Position numbers and translations under genes: made by a program
Notes under the pieces: generated by a model
What the model was told of the DNA's origin: nothing
Database searches by the model: none
The model's input: only the letters and a program-made list of their open reading frames with translations
Shown: positions 53,083 to 64,000 of the stretch, piece by piece
Layout: each line of letters opens with the position of its first letter
How positions within the stretch are numbered: the first letter of the stretch is position 1
DNA from: Bacteroidaceae bacterium
Lineage (GTDB): Bacteria; Bacteroidota; Bacteroidia; Bacteroidales; Bacteroidaceae
Assembly: GCA_017536765.1 (NCBI GenBank)
Contig: JAFXGV010000026.1
Location: forward strand, 1-64,000
Length of the DNA stretch: 64,000 nucleotides
Direction of reading: 5' to 3'

Positions 53083-53143
53083 TTTTCTTTACAAGTAAAG
53101 ACGTGTATGATTCTTGTGCACGCCTTGCAAAACTTTTCGGTTG

Positions 53144-53151
53144 CGAAGATA
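53144..53151 (-). promoter_or_regulatory. -7 element (TATCTTCG) of the ATP-grasp-like gene
   Basis: Matches TAnnTT(T/C)G, about 60 bases before the ATG at 53082. No TTTG at 19-21 bases. Confidence 0.45.
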
Positions 53152-53207
53152 GTAAAAAAACAGCATAAAAATATTTGTGCGCGCAATATATAAAAAAGCG
53201 CGAAACG

Positions 53208-53239
53208 CTTGCGCGGGAGAGTATTATTTACTACTTTTG
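53208..53239 (+). promoter_or_regulatory. Promoter of the rimP-nusA-infB operon
   Basis: CTTG (53208-53211) and TACTTTTG (53232-53239) are 20 bases apart. An AAGCG/CGCTT inverted repeat (53196-53210) overlaps the -33 box. Start of transcription near 53245. Confidence 0.6.
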
Positions 53240-53257
53240 CATTGTAAAGATGATAGT

Positions 53258-53282
53258 GAGGGGCCTGCAAGCCCCTCTTTTT
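53258..53282 (+). terminator. Leader terminator/attenuator candidate before rimP
   Basis: GAGGGGC (53258-53264) and GCCCCTC (53271-53277) pair around CTGCAA, followed by TTTTT (53278-53282): a textbook intrinsic terminator. It lies between the promoter and the first gene of its own operon, about 15-38 bases after the predicted start. A following CCCCTTGGGG (53292-53301) could pair with either arm and open it. Confidence 0.6.
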
Positions 53283-53323
53283 CATAAAATACCCCTTGGG
53301 GCATCATAATTAAAACAAACTAT

Positions 53324-53791
53324 ATGATTGACAGACAACAAGTAATCGACCTGACAAACGAATGGCTTGCCGACAAAGAGTATTTTTTGGTAGATGTAGC
53401 CATAAGTAAAGATGACAAAATCACGGTGGAAATCGACCACGCCGAGGGTGTGTGGATTGAAGATTGTGCCGACCTCAGCCGCCACATAGAGCAGGGGTTG
53501 AGCAGCGAAATGGATGATTACGAACTTGAGGTGGGCTCGGCAGGCCTGGGACAGCCGTTCAAGGTGCTGCAACAGTACATCAACCACACCGGCTTGGAGG
53601 TTGAGGTGCTCACTAAAGAGGGTAAAAAGCTCAAAGGTATTCTTAAGAGCGCCTGCGAGCAGGAGTTTGTGCTCACAATATCCAAGAAAGAGAAGATTGA
53701 GGGAGCAAAACGTCCGCAGATTGTCGAGGAGGATTTGCATTTCGCCTACGACAGCGTTAAATACACAAGATATATTATAAATTTCAAATAA
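53324..53791 (+). CDS. rimP: Ribosome maturation factor RimP
   Basis: A 155-residue factor for 30S subunit maturation. DITVEIDHAEGVWIEDCADL-like strand, SRHIEQGLSSE and YELEVGSAGLGQPFKVLQQY (family EVSSPGLDRPL region, altered) give the N-terminal alpha/beta domain; the C-terminal SH3-like domain follows. First gene of the rimP-nusA-infB operon, with a candidate attenuator in the leader. One base separates it from nusA. Confidence 0.92.
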   Translation: MIDRQQVIDLTNEWLADKEYFLVDVAISKDDKITVEIDHAEGVWIEDCADLSRHIEQGLSSEMDDYELEVGSAGLGQPFKVLQQYINHTGLEVEVLTKEGKKLKGILKSACEQEFVLTISKKEKIEGAKRPQIVEEDLHFAYDSVKYTRYIINFK

Positions 53792-53792
53792 A

Positions 53793-55055
53793 ATGGCAAA
53801 GAAAGAAGAAACAATCAGCCTTCTTGATACATTTCAAGAGTTCAAAGAGTCGAAAAACATCGACCGCACTACTATGATCAGCGTGCTCGAGGAGAGTTTT
53901 CGCAAGGTATTGGTAAATATGTTCGGCAGCGACGAGAACTACTCGGTTATCGTGAACCCCGACCGTGGCGACTTTGAGATACAGCGCCGCCGCACCGTGG
54001 TTGCCGACAACGAGGTGAAGAACAGCAATATGGAGATTTCGTTGAGCGAGGCTCAGCAGATTGACGACTCGTTCGAGGTGGGCGAGGACGTGAGCGAGAT
54101 TGTGAATTTTGCCGAGTTTGGCCGCCGCGCCATCCTCAACCTGCGCCAGACACTTGCTTCAAAGATTCTGGAGTTAGAGAAAGACAGCCTCTACAACAAA
54201 TACAACGAGCGTGTAGGACAGATTGTAAGCGGCGAGGTATATCAGATTTGGAAAAAGGAGCTCCTGCTTGTGGATGACGAGAACAACGAGCTCATTCTCC
54301 CCAAGACCGAGCAGATACCTTCGGATTTCTACCGCAAGGGAGAGAACGTGCGTGCCGTTATTGCCCGCGTTGACAACCAGAACAACAACCCCAAGATTAT
54401 CTTGAGCCGCACATCACCTATGTTCCTGCAGCGTCTTTTCGAGCTCGAAGTTCCCGAGATTAACGACGGCCTCATAACCATCAAGAAGATTGCCCGCATC
54501 CCCGGCAAGCGTGCCAAGATTGCTGTGGAAACATACGACGAGCGCATCGATCCCGTAGGTGCTTGCGTGGGTGTAAAGGGCTCACGTATTCACGGCATCG
54601 TGCGCGAGTTGCGCAACGAGAACATCGACGTTATCCCCTACACATCGAACATCGAGCTCTTCATCAAGCGTGCATTGAGCCCCGCCAAGATACAGAGCAT
54701 CACACTCGACGAGGAGAAACGTGTTGCCGATGTAAACCTCAAGCAGGAGGAGGTGTCGCTTGCCATTGGTAAGGATGGTCTTAACATCAAGCTTGCAAGT
54801 ATGCTCACCGACTACACCATAAACGTATATCGCGAGATTGACGAGCAGCAGGAAGATGATATCTACCTTGAGGAGTTTGCCGACGAGATTGACGAGTGGA
54901 TAATAGCAGCCATCAAGAAGATTGGCCTCGACACCGCAAAAGCCGTTCTCAACGCACCCCGCGAGGTTCTCATTGAGAAAGCCGACTTGGAGGAGGATAC
55001 TGTAGATCACGTAATCGAGGTACTCAAAGCCGAGTTTGAAGAGGACGAGGAATAA
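53793..55055 (+). CDS. nusA: Transcription termination/antitermination factor NusA
   Basis: A 420-residue RNA-polymerase-associated factor. N-terminal RNAP-binding domain (about 1-130), S1 domain (about 130-200; VGQIVSGEVYQIWKKELLLV) and two KH domains (about 230-370) with PGKRAKIAVETYDERIDPVG and GVKGSRIHGIVRELRNENID. It lacks the acidic C-terminal repeats of E. coli NusA, having only an acidic end. In E. coli NusA regulates its own operon, a point relevant to the leader hairpin here. Confidence 0.97.
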   Translation: MAKKEETISLLDTFQEFKESKNIDRTTMISVLEESFRKVLVNMFGSDENYSVIVNPDRGDFEIQRRRTVVADNEVKNSNMEISLSEAQQIDDSFEVGEDVSEIVNFAEFGRRAILNLRQTLASKILELEKDSLYNKYNERVGQIVSGEVYQIWKKELLLVDDENNELILPKTEQIPSDFYRKGENVRAVIARVDNQNNNPKIILSRTSPMFLQRLFELEVPEINDGLITIKKIARIPGKRAKIAVETYDERIDPVGACVGVKGSRIHGIVRELRNENIDVIPYTSNIELFIKRALSPAKIQSITLDEEKRVADVNLKQEEVSLAIGKDGLNIKLASMLTDYTINVYREIDEQQEDDIYLEEFADEIDEWIIAAIKKIGLDTAKAVLNAPREVLIEKADLEEDTVDHVIEVLKAEFEEDEE

Positions 55056-55087
55056 TTCCCTATTAACCCAAAAAGAAAAAGCGACTA

Positions 55088-57940
55088 ATGAAGATAAGAC
55101 TAAATAAAGTACAAGGAGAGCTTAATCTGGGACTGTCCACTATCGTGGAATTCTTGCAGAAGAAGGGCTTCGAGATAAAAGAAGACCCCAATGCAGTTGT
55201 GCCCGAAGAGGGTTACAAACTATTGATAGAGGAGTTCAGCGCAGATAAGAAAGCTCGCATACAATCGGACAATTTCACCAAGGAACGCCAAAACAAGGAG
55301 AAGCCTAAGGCTGCACCCGTTGAGGCACCCAAGGCCGAGGAGCCTAAACCCGTGGTGAAGCCTGCGCCCGAGGCACCCAAGAAGGAGGAGCCTAAACCCG
55401 TGGAAGAGCCCAAGAAAGAGGAGCCCAAACCCGAGAGCAAAATTGTAATTACAGGCCGTATAGACCTCGATGCGTTAAAGAAACCCGCGAAGAAGGAGCA
55501 GCCCAAAAAGGAGGAGGCAAAACCTGTTGAGCAGCCCAAGCCCGTGGAACAGCCCAAGGCCGAGGAGCCCAAGAAAGAGGAGCCCAAACCCGTGGAGCAA
55601 CCTATGGAAGAGGAGCCCAAAGCAGAACAGAAACCTGCACAGCCCACACTCACACAACTTGAAGAGGTGGAGGCACCCAAGCTCAACATCATAGGCCAGA
55701 TAGACCTTTCGGCCATCAACCAATCTACACGCCCCAAGAAGAAGAGCAAAGAGGAGAAAAAGAAGGAGCGTGAGGAGAAAGACAAGCAGCGCCAGCAGCA
55801 ACGCGAGGCACAACGCCAGCAGAACAACGGCGGTGCACAGGGCGAGGGTGGCAAGAAAAAGCGTCAACGCATAAACAACCAGCGCGTTAACATCAACGAC
55901 GTGAAGGAGGGTGGCGAGCAGAACAATAACCAGGACTGGAGCGCCAACCGCAACAAGAACAACGGTGGCAACAACCCGTCACAGGGCAGCCGCCGCGACC
56001 GCGACCGCCAGCACAAGCGTTTCGACAAGAACGATGTGAACGAGGAGGATGTATCGAAGCAGGTACGCGAGACACTCGACCGCCTCACACAGCGCGGCAA
56101 GAACAACAAGGCCGCAAAATACCGCAAGGACAAGCGCGAGCTTGCCGCAGAGCGCCAGATGCAGGCAATGGATGCCGAGATGGCCGACAGCAAGGTGCTG
56201 AAGCTCACCGAGTTTGTGACAGCCAACGAGCTTGCAAGTATGATGAATATCTCTGTGACACAGGTAATTGCCACCTGTATGAGCATTGGTATGATGGTAT
56301 CCATCAACCAGCGCCTCGACGCAGAGACCATCAACCTTGTGGCCGAGGAGTTCGGCTTCACCACCGAGTATGTGAGCGCCGAGGTTGCCAATGCCATTGA
56401 GGTGGAGGCCGACTCCGACGAGGACCTGCTCCCCCGCGCCCCCATTATCACCGTAATGGGACACGTTGACCACGGAAAGACATCGTTGCTCGACTATATA
56501 CGAAAAGCAAATGTTATTGCAGGTGAGGCCGGTGGTATCACCCAGCACATCGGTGCATACAATGTGAAGATGGAGAGCGGCAAGCACATCACCTTCCTCG
56601 ACACCCCCGGTCACGAGGCGTTTACCGCTATGCGTGCCCGTGGTGCCAAGGTTACCGACATTGTTATCATCATAATTGCAGCCGACGACAACGTGATGCC
56701 CCAGACCAAGGAAGCCATCAACCACGCTATGGCTGCCGGTGTACCCATTGTATTTGCCATAAACAAGTGCGACAAGCCCGCAGCCGATCCCAACCGCATT
56801 AAAGAGGAGCTTGCACAGCTCAATATGCTTGTTGAGGACTGGGGCGGAAAGTACCAGTCGCAGGAGATTTCGGCAAAGAAAGGTATGGGCGTTGAGGAGC
56901 TTATGGAGAAGGTTCTCTTGGAGGCCGAGATGCTCGACCTCAAAGCAAACCCCAACCGCAAGGCAACCGGTTCCATCATTGAATCTACACTGGACAAGGG
57001 CCGTGGATATGTAGCCACCGTACTTGTGCAGAACGGTACACTCAAGGTGGGCGACATTGTGGTTGCCGGTACACAGTGGGGAAAGGTAAAGGCTATCTTC
57101 AACGAGCGTAACCAACGCATCAAGGGAGTGGCACCTGCCGAGCCCGCACTCATACTGGGACTCAACGGCGCACCCACCGCAGGTGACACATTCAATGTGG
57201 TGGAGAGCGAGCGCGAGGCACGCGAAATCACAAGCAAGCGCGAGCAGTTGCAGCGCGAGCAAGGCCTGCGCACACAGAAGATGCTTACACTCGACGAGGT
57301 GGGCCGCCGCATTGCACTTGGTAACTTCCAGACACTCAACATCATTGTTAAGGGCGACGTTGACGGCTCTATCGAGGCGTTGAGCGACTCACTCATAAAG
57401 CTATCTACCGAGACTATACAGATAAACGTAATCCACAAAGCTGTGGGACAGATTTCAGAGAGCGACGTGAGCCTCGCCGCAGCATCGGATGCCATTATCG
57501 TGGGCTTCCAGGTGCGCCCCTCTGTAACAGCACGCAAGGTAGCCGAGAACGAGGGTGTGGATATTCGCATCTACTCAATCATCTACGATGCCATCGAGGA
57601 GGTGAAGGCCGCTATGGAGGGTATGCTTGCTCCCATTGTGAAGGAGGAGGTTACTGCTACCATCGAGGTGCGCGAAACATTCCACATCAGCAAGGTGGGT
57701 ACCGTTGCCGGCTGTATGGTGCGCGAGGGTAAGGTGAAACGTACCGACCGTGCACGCCTCATACGCGATGGTATTGTAATACACACCGGCAACCTTGCAG
57801 CCCTCAAACGCTTCAAGGATGATGTGAAGGAGGTTGGTACCAACTTTGAGTGCGGTATCAGCTTGCAGAACCAGGACGACATCAAGGTGGGCGATATTAT
57901 TGAGACCTTTGTTGAGGTGGAGGTTAAGCAGAAGCTTTAA
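55088..57940 (+). CDS. infB: Translation initiation factor IF-2
   Basis: A 950-residue GTPase that delivers initiator tRNA. IF2_N (about 1-60) is followed by a long Pro/Lys/Glu-rich disordered linker (about 65-200) and a basic Gln/Asn/Arg stretch (about 205-330). The GTPase begins at [19 protein letters not shown] (G1 near residue 458), with DTPGHEAF (G3) and NKCDKP (G4). Domains II-IV follow, ending VEVEVKQKL. The linker is typical of Bacteroidota IF-2 in nature but variable in length. Confidence 0.98.
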   Translation: MKIRLNKVQGELNLGLSTIVEFLQKKGFEIKEDPNAVVPEEGYKLLIEEFSADKKARIQSDNFTKERQNKEKPKAAPVEAPKAEEPKPVVKPAPEAPKKEEPKPVEEPKKEEPKPESKIVITGRIDLDALKKPAKKEQPKKEEAKPVEQPKPVEQPKAEEPKKEEPKPVEQPMEEEPKAEQKPAQPTLTQLEEVEAPKLNIIGQIDLSAINQSTRPKKKSKEEKKKEREEKDKQRQQQREAQRQQNNGGAQGEGGKKKRQRINNQRVNINDVKEGGEQNNNQDWSANRNKNNGGNNPSQGSRRDRDRQHKRFDKNDVNEEDVSKQVRETLDRLTQRGKNNKAAKYRKDKRELAAERQMQAMDAEMADSKVLKLTEFVTANELASMMNISVTQVIATCMSIGMMVSINQRLDAETINLVAEEFGFTTEYVSAEVANAIEVEADSDEDLLPRAPIITVMGHVDHGKTSLLDYIRKANVIAGEAGGITQHIGAYNVKMESGKHITFLDTPGHEAFTAMRARGAKVTDIVIIIIAADDNVMPQTKEAINHAMAAGVPIVFAINKCDKPAADPNRIKEELAQLNMLVEDWGGKYQSQEISAKKGMGVEELMEKVLLEAEMLDLKANPNRKATGSIIESTLDKGRGYVATVLVQNGTLKVGDIVVAGTQWGKVKAIFNERNQRIKGVAPAEPALILGLNGAPTAGDTFNVVESEREAREITSKREQLQREQGLRTQKMLTLDEVGRRIALGNFQTLNIIVKGDVDGSIEALSDSLIKLSTETIQINVIHKAVGQISESDVSLAAASDAIIVGFQVRPSVTARKVAENEGVDIRIYSIIYDAIEEVKAAMEGMLAPIVKEEVTATIEVRETFHISKVGTVAGCMVREGKVKRTDRARLIRDGIVIHTGNLAALKRFKDDVKEVGTNFECGISLQNQDDIKVGDIIETFVEVEVKQKL

Positions 57941-57952
57941 CAACGAATTGAG

Positions 57953-58438
57953 ATGAACACACTCGATATCATTCTTTTGATAGCCGCTGCCGCAGGATTC
58001 GGATACGGCTATTTCAAGGGTATCATAAAGCAGCTCACGCTGGGAGCAGGCATCGTATTGGGCCTGCTCCTTGCAGTGCTTTACTACCCTGTAGGCAGCG
58101 AAATTGTAAAGGGATACACCAACCTGCAGGATTGGCTGTGCATACCCATAGCATTTGCCTTAATACTCCTATGCACCACCTTGCTGCTTAAGGTGGTGGG
58201 GGTTTTGCTGTCGGGGTTGCTGAAACTCATTCACTTAGGGTTCATCGACAGCATTTTAGGTGCAGTGTTTTCCACTATAATTGGGTTGATGCTTTTTGTG
58301 GGTGCAGTGAACCTTACAAGCCGCATTATGCCCGACAACGAATACACCGGCAAAACATCGCAGGAAAATTCGTTGTTATACAAGCATACGCAAATTTTCA
58401 CCTCCTTGATTATTGACAAAGCGGAGAAGAATTTATAA
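57953..58438 (+). CDS. CvpA-family inner-membrane protein
   Basis: The product is 161 residues with about four transmembrane helices. The start LDIILLIAAAAGFGYGYFKG and the LGAGIVLGLLLAVLYYPVG stretch match CvpA, a colicin-V-production homologue of unclear function found in most bacteria. Its stop codon is immediately followed by the sufB start, joining the translation operon and the suf cluster. Confidence 0.88.
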   Translation: MNTLDIILLIAAAAGFGYGYFKGIIKQLTLGAGIVLGLLLAVLYYPVGSEIVKGYTNLQDWLCIPIAFALILLCTTLLLKVVGVLLSGLLKLIHLGFIDSILGAVFSTIIGLMLFVGAVNLTSRIMPDNEYTGKTSQENSLLYKHTQIFTSLIIDKAEKNL

Positions 58439-59884
58439 ATGGGAAAGAAGAGCAATAATATATTCAAGAAGATAGCCAACAAGGCATACGAGTTTGGCTT
58501 TATCACAAACATTAAGACCGATATCATAGAGAGCGGGCTTAACGAAGAGGTCATAAGGCTTATTTCCAAGAAGAAGAACGAGCCCGAGTGGTTGCTTGAG
58601 TTCCGCCTGCAGGCTTATAGATACTGGCTCACACAGAAGATGCCCACCTGGCCGCATCTCAACATTCCGCCAATAGACTATCAGGCCATATCGTACTATG
58701 CCGATCCTTTGAAGAAGAAGGAGAAAAAGAACAACGAGATAGACCCCGAGTTGATGAAGACATTCGAAAAACTTGGAATACCGTTGGAGGAGCGCTTAGC
58801 ATTGAGCGGCACAGCAGTGGATGCGGTGATGGATTCGGTGTCGGTAAAAACCACATTTAAGGAAGAACTCAAAGAGAAAGGAATAATCTTCTGCTCTATG
58901 AGCGAGGCGGTGCAGGAGTACCCCGACCTTGTGCGCAAATATTTGGGCTCGGTGGTAAACTACCGCGATAACTTTTTTGCAGCGCTCAACAGCGCCGTGT
59001 TCAGCGACGGCTCCTTTGTATATATTCCCAAAGGGGTGCGCTGCCCTATGGAGCTATCGACCTACTTCAGAATAAATGCAGCTAACACGGGGCAGTTTGA
59101 GCGCACGCTCATTGTGGCCGACGACAACAGCTATGTATCGTATCTTGAGGGCTGCACAGCACCTATGCGCGACGAGAACCAGTTGCACGCTGCCATTGTG
59201 GAGATAATCGTGTGCGACAATGCCGAAGTGAAATACAGCACCGTACAGAACTGGTACCCGGGCGATGCCGAAGGCAAAGGTGGTGTATATAACTTTGTGA
59301 CCAAACGAGGCGACTGCCGCGGCCGTAACAGCAAGCTGTCGTGGACACAGGTGGAGACAGGCTCGGCCATTACCTGGAAATACCCAAGCTGCGTACTGCG
59401 CGGCGACAATTCGCAAGGCGAGTTCTACTCGGTGGCACTCACAAACAACTACCAGCAGGCCGACACAGGTACAAAGATGATTCACTTGGGAAAGAACTGC
59501 AGCAGCACCATCATAAGCAAAGGAATATCGGCAGGGCACAGCCAGAACTCGTATCGCGGCCTTGTGCGCGTGAGCAAGAACGCCGACGGTGCACGCAACT
59601 ACAGCCAATGCGACTCGCTGTTGCTTGGCAGCAAGTGCGGCGCACACACATTCCCGTATATGGATATTCACAACAACAGCGCAGTGATAGAGCACGAGGC
59701 AACAACCTCAAAAATATCGGAGGACCAACTATTCTACTGCAACCAACGCGGCATAGGCACCGAGGAGGCCATAGGCCTCATTGTAAACGGATATGCCAAA
59801 GAGGTACTCAATAAGTTGCCTATGGAATTTGCCATTGAGGCGCAAAAACTATTGAGTGTGTCACTTGAAGGCGCAGTAGGCTAA
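58439..59884 (+). CDS. sufB: Fe-S cluster assembly scaffold SufB
   Basis: A 481-residue component of the SufBC2D scaffold. Family motifs: [20 protein letters not shown], then [40 protein letters not shown] and [20 protein letters not shown]. The core beta-helix and the C-terminal [20 protein letters not shown] are intact. The suf gene order (B-C-D-S) is complete; the sufB start abuts the cvpA stop. Confidence 0.97.
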   Translation: MGKKSNNIFKKIANKAYEFGFITNIKTDIIESGLNEEVIRLISKKKNEPEWLLEFRLQAYRYWLTQKMPTWPHLNIPPIDYQAISYYADPLKKKEKKNNEIDPELMKTFEKLGIPLEERLALSGTAVDAVMDSVSVKTTFKEELKEKGIIFCSMSEAVQEYPDLVRKYLGSVVNYRDNFFAALNSAVFSDGSFVYIPKGVRCPMELSTYFRINAANTGQFERTLIVADDNSYVSYLEGCTAPMRDENQLHAAIVEIIVCDNAEVKYSTVQNWYPGDAEGKGGVYNFVTKRGDCRGRNSKLSWTQVETGSAITWKYPSCVLRGDNSQGEFYSVALTNNYQQADTGTKMIHLGKNCSSTIISKGISAGHSQNSYRGLVRVSKNADGARNYSQCDSLLLGSKCGAHTFPYMDIHNNSAVIEHEATTSKISEDQLFYCNQRGIGTEEAIGLIVNGYAKEVLNKLPMEFAIEAQKLLSVSLEGAVG

Positions 59885-59899
59885 AAGAGGGAAGATATT

Positions 59900-60655
<756 letters not shown>

Positions 60656-60656
60656 A

Positions 60657-61994
60657 ATGAGCAACGAACAGGAATATATCAATCTCTTTTGCACGAACAG
60701 GGAGCTGATAGAAAAGCCCTGTGCGGCAATGCTCAACGAGGAGCGTAGCAAAGCATTTGAGAGGTTCAAGGAGGCAGGCTTACCCGATATGAAGGAGGAG
60801 AACTGGCTGCATACAAACGTGGCCGCACAGTTCGCCACCGACTATGGTATGAACTTGGGGCGCGTGGCCACCGAGGCGGGCACACGCGATATTTTCACCT
60901 GCGATGTTCCCAACCTGGGTACACACAAGGCATACATAGTGAACGACACGTTCCAGGCGGCGGCTAACAACAACAGCCTGCCCACCGGTGTGTTGTTTGG
61001 CAGCCTTAATGCCATTGCAACGGAACTGCCTGCACTATTGACACCCTTCTACAACAAATTGGCAGCTGGTGGCGACAGCATTGCGCAGTTCAACACCACA
61101 TTTGTACAGGACGGCATAGTGCTCTACATACCGCGCAATACCGAGATTAACGAAACGATACAGATTGTGAGTCTTTTGCAAAGCAAGGTGGAGATGATGT
61201 CGAACCGCCGTTTGCTCGTTATACTCGAAGAGGGAGCAAAAGCAAGCCTGCTTATGTGCGACCACTCCTCTACTGCGCATAAATCGCTGTCGACACAGGT
61301 GACCGAGGTGTTTGTCAGTGCCGGCGCATCGCTCGACATTTACGAGTTGGAGGAGACAAGCGAGAGCAACTGCCGCCTGGCACACCTGTTTGTGCAGCAG
61401 CAGGCCGACAGCCGTTTCAACCACTGCAACATAACCCTTACCAACGGCTTCACGCGCAACTATGTGAATGTGCAGCTTGCAGGCAAGGGTGGCGATACAA
61501 ACATCACAGGGCTCGCTATTGGCGACCGCAAGCAGCACATAGACAACCGCACGCTCGTGGAGCACAAGACAAGCCACTGCACAAGCAACGAGCTCTATAA
61601 ATACATACTCGACGAGGAGTCGGTGGGTGTGTTTGCCGGCAAAATGCTCATTCAGCCCGATGCGCAGCAGACCATTTCGCAGCAGACCAACCGCAATCTG
61701 TGCCTCACAAAATGCGCGCATATGTATGCCCAACCACAGTTGGAGATATATGCCGACGATGTAAAGTGCAGCCACGGCTCCACCGTGGGACAGCTCGACG
61801 AGAGCGCGCTCTTCTATATGCAGCAACGCGGCATCCCCAAGGAGGAGGCCCGCCACCTGCTTATGTATGCCTTTGCCGGCGAGGTTATAGAGAATATAAA
61901 GATAGAGGCGTTGCGCGACCGCCTGCACCTGTTGGTGGAGAAGCGTTTCCGCGGCGAACTCAACCGCTGCAAAGGGTGTTCACTCTGTAAATAG
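60657..61994 (+). CDS. sufD: Fe-S assembly protein SufD
   Basis: A 445-residue SufB paralogue. The beta-helix core carries DVKCSHGSTVGQLDESALFY, where the functional His of SufD lies, followed by RGIPKEEARHLLMYAFAGEV. The C-terminal CKGCSLCK is a cysteine-rich tail seen in Bacteroidota members. It starts one base after sufC. Confidence 0.95.
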   Translation: MSNEQEYINLFCTNRELIEKPCAAMLNEERSKAFERFKEAGLPDMKEENWLHTNVAAQFATDYGMNLGRVATEAGTRDIFTCDVPNLGTHKAYIVNDTFQAAANNNSLPTGVLFGSLNAIATELPALLTPFYNKLAAGGDSIAQFNTTFVQDGIVLYIPRNTEINETIQIVSLLQSKVEMMSNRRLLVILEEGAKASLLMCDHSSTAHKSLSTQVTEVFVSAGASLDIYELEETSESNCRLAHLFVQQQADSRFNHCNITLTNGFTRNYVNVQLAGKGGDTNITGLAIGDRKQHIDNRTLVEHKTSHCTSNELYKYILDEESVGVFAGKMLIQPDAQQTISQQTNRNLCLTKCAHMYAQPQLEIYADDVKCSHGSTVGQLDESALFYMQQRGIPKEEARHLLMYAFAGEVIENIKIEALRDRLHLLVEKRFRGELNRCKGCSLCK

Positions 61995-62000
61995 ACCATT

Positions 62001-63212
62001 ATGCTTAACCCGCAAGAAATAAGAAAGGAGTTTCCCATACTCACACAAACCGTGTATGGGAAACCGCTTATATACCTGGACAACGCGGCAACCACACAGA
62101 AACCGCAATGCGTTATCGATGCCATAAGCAATGCATACTGCACTATAAATGCCAATGTTCACCGCGGTGTGCACCACCTGTCACAGGTGGCAACCGAGGA
62201 GTTCGAGCAGGCACGCCGCACCGTGCAGCAGTTCTTGGGCGCAGCCCACAGCCACGAGGTTATTTTCACCCGTGGCACCACAGAGAGCATAAACCTTGTG
62301 GCAACCTCCTTTGGTAACACATTCCTCAAAGAGGGTGACGAGGTTATAATATCCACTATGGAGCACCACAGCAACATTGTGCCCTGGCAGATGCTGCGCG
62401 ACCGCATAGGCATTGTACTGCGCGTGATACCCCTCACAAGCGACGAAAAGCTCGACATTGCGGCCTACAAAGCCCTTTTCAACGAGCGCACCAAACTGGC
62501 GAGCATCACGCACGTATCTAATGTAATGGGTGTGACAAACCCCGTGAAAGAGTGCATAGAGATAGCGCACAGCCATAATGTACCCGTGCTTATAGATGGT
62601 GCACAAAGCGCCCCCCACATAAAGATAGATGTGCAGGCGCTGGATGCCGACTTTTTTGTGATGAGCGGACACAAGGTATATGCCCCCACAGGCATAGGCG
62701 TGCTCTACGGCAAGGAGAAGTGGCTGAACGCAATGCAACCATACCACGGCGGTGGCGAAATGATACAGACCGTTCGTTTCGAAAAGACCACATACAACGA
62801 ATTGCCATATAAGTTCGAGGCGGGTACCCCCGACTATGTGGGTGCAATAGCATTAGGCAAGGCGCTTGAGTGGGTAAACAGCATAGGCATTGAAAAGATT
62901 GCCGCACACGAGCAGATGCTCACCCGCTATGCCGTGGAGAAACTGCGTGAGATACCGCAGATGAGAATATTCGGCAAGCCCGACGGCGCAGCCGTTTCAT
63001 TCCTTGTTGGCGACATACACCCTGCCGACCTTGGCACCATACTCGACCACCTTGGCATAGCCATACGCACAGGACACCACTGCGCCCAGCCACTGATAGA
63101 CCATTTTGGAATACCGGGCACCGTGCGTGCATCATTTGCGGCATACAACACAAAAGAGGAGGTCGATATACTCATAGAGGGCATCAAACGTGCCGTAAAG
63201 ATGTTTTCATAA
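62001..63212 (+). CDS. sufS: Cysteine desulfurase SufS
   Basis: A 403-residue PLP enzyme taking sulfur from cysteine. The PLP Lys is in [18 protein letters not shown]; the persulfide Cys is in [15 protein letters not shown] near residue 360. PLP-binding DGAQSAPH and the N-terminal [11 protein letters not shown] are standard. SufS usually needs SufE or SufU as acceptor; neither is present in the cluster. Its stop overlaps the rnhB start (TAATG). Confidence 0.97.
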   Translation: MLNPQEIRKEFPILTQTVYGKPLIYLDNAATTQKPQCVIDAISNAYCTINANVHRGVHHLSQVATEEFEQARRTVQQFLGAAHSHEVIFTRGTTESINLVATSFGNTFLKEGDEVIISTMEHHSNIVPWQMLRDRIGIVLRVIPLTSDEKLDIAAYKALFNERTKLASITHVSNVMGVTNPVKECIEIAHSHNVPVLIDGAQSAPHIKIDVQALDADFFVMSGHKVYAPTGIGVLYGKEKWLNAMQPYHGGGEMIQTVRFEKTTYNELPYKFEAGTPDYVGAIALGKALEWVNSIGIEKIAAHEQMLTRYAVEKLREIPQMRIFGKPDGAAVSFLVGDIHPADLGTILDHLGIAIRTGHHCAQPLIDHFGIPGTVRASFAAYNTKEEVDILIEGIKRAVKMFS

Positions 63213-63823
63213 TGCTTAAACAGTTTCAAACGGAAGGAGTTATTGAGGCAGGGTGCGACGAGGCCGGCCGTGGATGCCTTGCAGGCGACGTATATGCCGC
63301 AGCGGTCATCTTGCCACCCGACTTTGAAAACGAACTGCTGAACGATTCAAAGCAGCTGACCGAAGCTCAGCGTTACGAACTGCGCGAAATAATAGAGAAA
63401 GAGGCTGTAGCGTGGGCTGTGGGCATTGTTACTGCGGCCGAAATTGACAAAATAAATATTCTGCGTGCATCAATCCTTGCTATGCACCGCGCAGTGGACA
63501 AACTGAAAGTGCGCCCACAGCACCTGCTTATAGATGGCAACAAATTCAGCCCCTACCCCGGCATAACACATAACACCGTGGTTAAGGGCGATGCCACATA
63601 TATGAGCATAGCCGCGGCATCAATCCTTGCAAAGACCTATCGCGACGATTATATGCTTGCCCTTGCAAAGGAGTACCCAATGTACGACTGGCAGAGCAAT
63701 AAGGGCTACCCTACAGCCAAGCATCGCGCCGCCATACGCAAGCACGGCACTACGCCCCACCACCGTATGTCGTTCAATCTTTTAGGCGAGGAACCCAAGC
63801 AGTTGGAGTTGTCGTTTGAGTAG
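63212..63823 (+). CDS. rnhB: Ribonuclease HII
   Basis: A 203-residue enzyme that cuts RNA in RNA-DNA hybrids and misincorporated ribonucleotides. The catalytic Asp-Glu pair is in [19 protein letters not shown] (about residues 12-14), further acidic residues in LLIDGNKF and the C-terminal [34 protein letters not shown] stretch is standard. The start overlaps sufS by one base, so translation is likely coupled. Confidence 0.97.
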   Translation: MLKQFQTEGVIEAGCDEAGRGCLAGDVYAAAVILPPDFENELLNDSKQLTEAQRYELREIIEKEAVAWAVGIVTAAEIDKINILRASILAMHRAVDKLKVRPQHLLIDGNKFSPYPGITHNTVVKGDATYMSIAAASILAKTYRDDYMLALAKEYPMYDWQSNKGYPTAKHRAAIRKHGTTPHHRMSFNLLGEEPKQLELSFE

Positions 63824-63830
63824 AAATCAT

Positions 63831-63878
63831 ATAAGACCAAAAAAGGCTACCCATTCGGGTAGCCTTTTTTGGTCTTAT
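63831..63878. terminator. Bidirectional terminator between rnhB and tsf
   Basis: Twenty-two-base arms (63831-63852 and 63857-63878) pair perfectly around ATTC, with six-base A and T runs inside the stem. It lies between convergent gene ends. Confidence 0.88.
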
Positions 63879-63890
63879 GCTATTTGCTAA

Positions 63891-64000
63891 TTACTCAGCA
63901 CGCAATGTGAAACGCTGGAAGCCTGTTGCTGTGAGCTCCTTGTCGAAGCCTTTCAAGAAATCTGCAACAGAAATCTTCTCGTTCTGGCAGTAGCCCTGCT
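63891..64000 (-). CDS. tsf: Elongation factor Ts, C-terminal fragment (cut by window edge)
   Basis: Read on the minus strand, the last 35 codons encode QGYCQNEKISVADFLKGFDK, then ELTATGFQRFTLRAE and stop. The ending FxRFTLRAE is the tail I recall from Bacteroidales EF-Ts, the nucleotide-exchange factor of EF-Tu. Only the 3' end is in the window, so the identification rests on this short stretch. Confidence 0.75.
   Translation of the reverse strand, partial: QGYCQNEKISVADFLKGFDKELTATGFQRFTLRAE

Noticed and set aside
55979-57262. 427-codon minus-strand frame opposite infB
   Set aside because: Shadow of infB; no domain recognised.

Overview
The window is a chromosomal segment from a member of the order Bacteroidales (Bacteroidota). 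Evidence: many intergenic regions carry the Bacteroidota primary-sigma promoter signature (-33 TTTG, about 20 bases, -7 TAnnTTTG or TAnnTTCG). The gene families are typical of the phylum: TonB-dependent receptor/DUF4249 pair, DUF1573, a DUF4105/Lnb-like protein, a thiamine TonB receptor-pnuT-thiamine pyrophosphokinase operon, a GH110 beta-helix glycosidase, a PG0541-like RND-associated protein, and a T9SS-like protein tail. Base composition is moderate and genus cannot be fixed from sequence alone.

Layout. 1-140 is the 3' end of an IS3-family element, followed by a short AraC-type regulator (210-647). 644-5390 is a minus-strand surface-protein group: lipoprotein, TonB-dependent receptor, DUF4249 lipoprotein, DUF1573 protein. 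An iron alcohol dehydrogenase (5662-6831, +) faces a 1511-residue secreted papain-like protease (6911-11446, -). A minus-strand series follows: small membrane protein, M23 endopeptidase, Ca2+/Na+ antiporter, Nudix hydrolase, FAD oxidoreductase and groES-groEL. On the plus strand come a BrkB-like membrane protein, an orphan lipoprotein, and a TPP-riboswitch-controlled thiamine acquisition operon (20816-24486). An RluA pseudouridine synthase and a GH110-type alpha-galactosidase lie on the minus strand (24480-27930).

28150-49292 is almost wholly plus strand. It holds secA with a small acidic protein; a TetR-tolC-MFP-RND-PG0541 efflux operon with a clear TetR-like operator; an Lnb-like (DUF4105) protein overlapping a phosphatase-fold protein that has lost its metal ligands; and a coaX-OMP-TPR-lptC-CNNM-ppiD envelope cluster. 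A tRNA-Asn (minus), a CtpA-type protease, a small membrane protein and an ATP-grasp-like orphan come next.

53208-63823 is the translation/transcription block rimP-nusA-infB-cvpA joined to sufBCDS and rnhB. Its leader contains a terminator-like hairpin right after the promoter. The window ends inside tsf (EF-Ts, minus).

How the parts connect: most of the window is housekeeping (folding, secretion, translation, Fe-S assembly, LPS transport, CoA synthesis) with envelope and nutrient-uptake genes between. Nothing looks like a phage, CRISPR or defence system. The least explained items are the pseudo-phosphatase beside Lnb, the candidate attenuator in front of rimP-nusA-infB, a sigma-54-like motif shared by groES and secA, the TetR operator, the PII-like protein in the efflux operon, and the ATP-grasp-like orphan.
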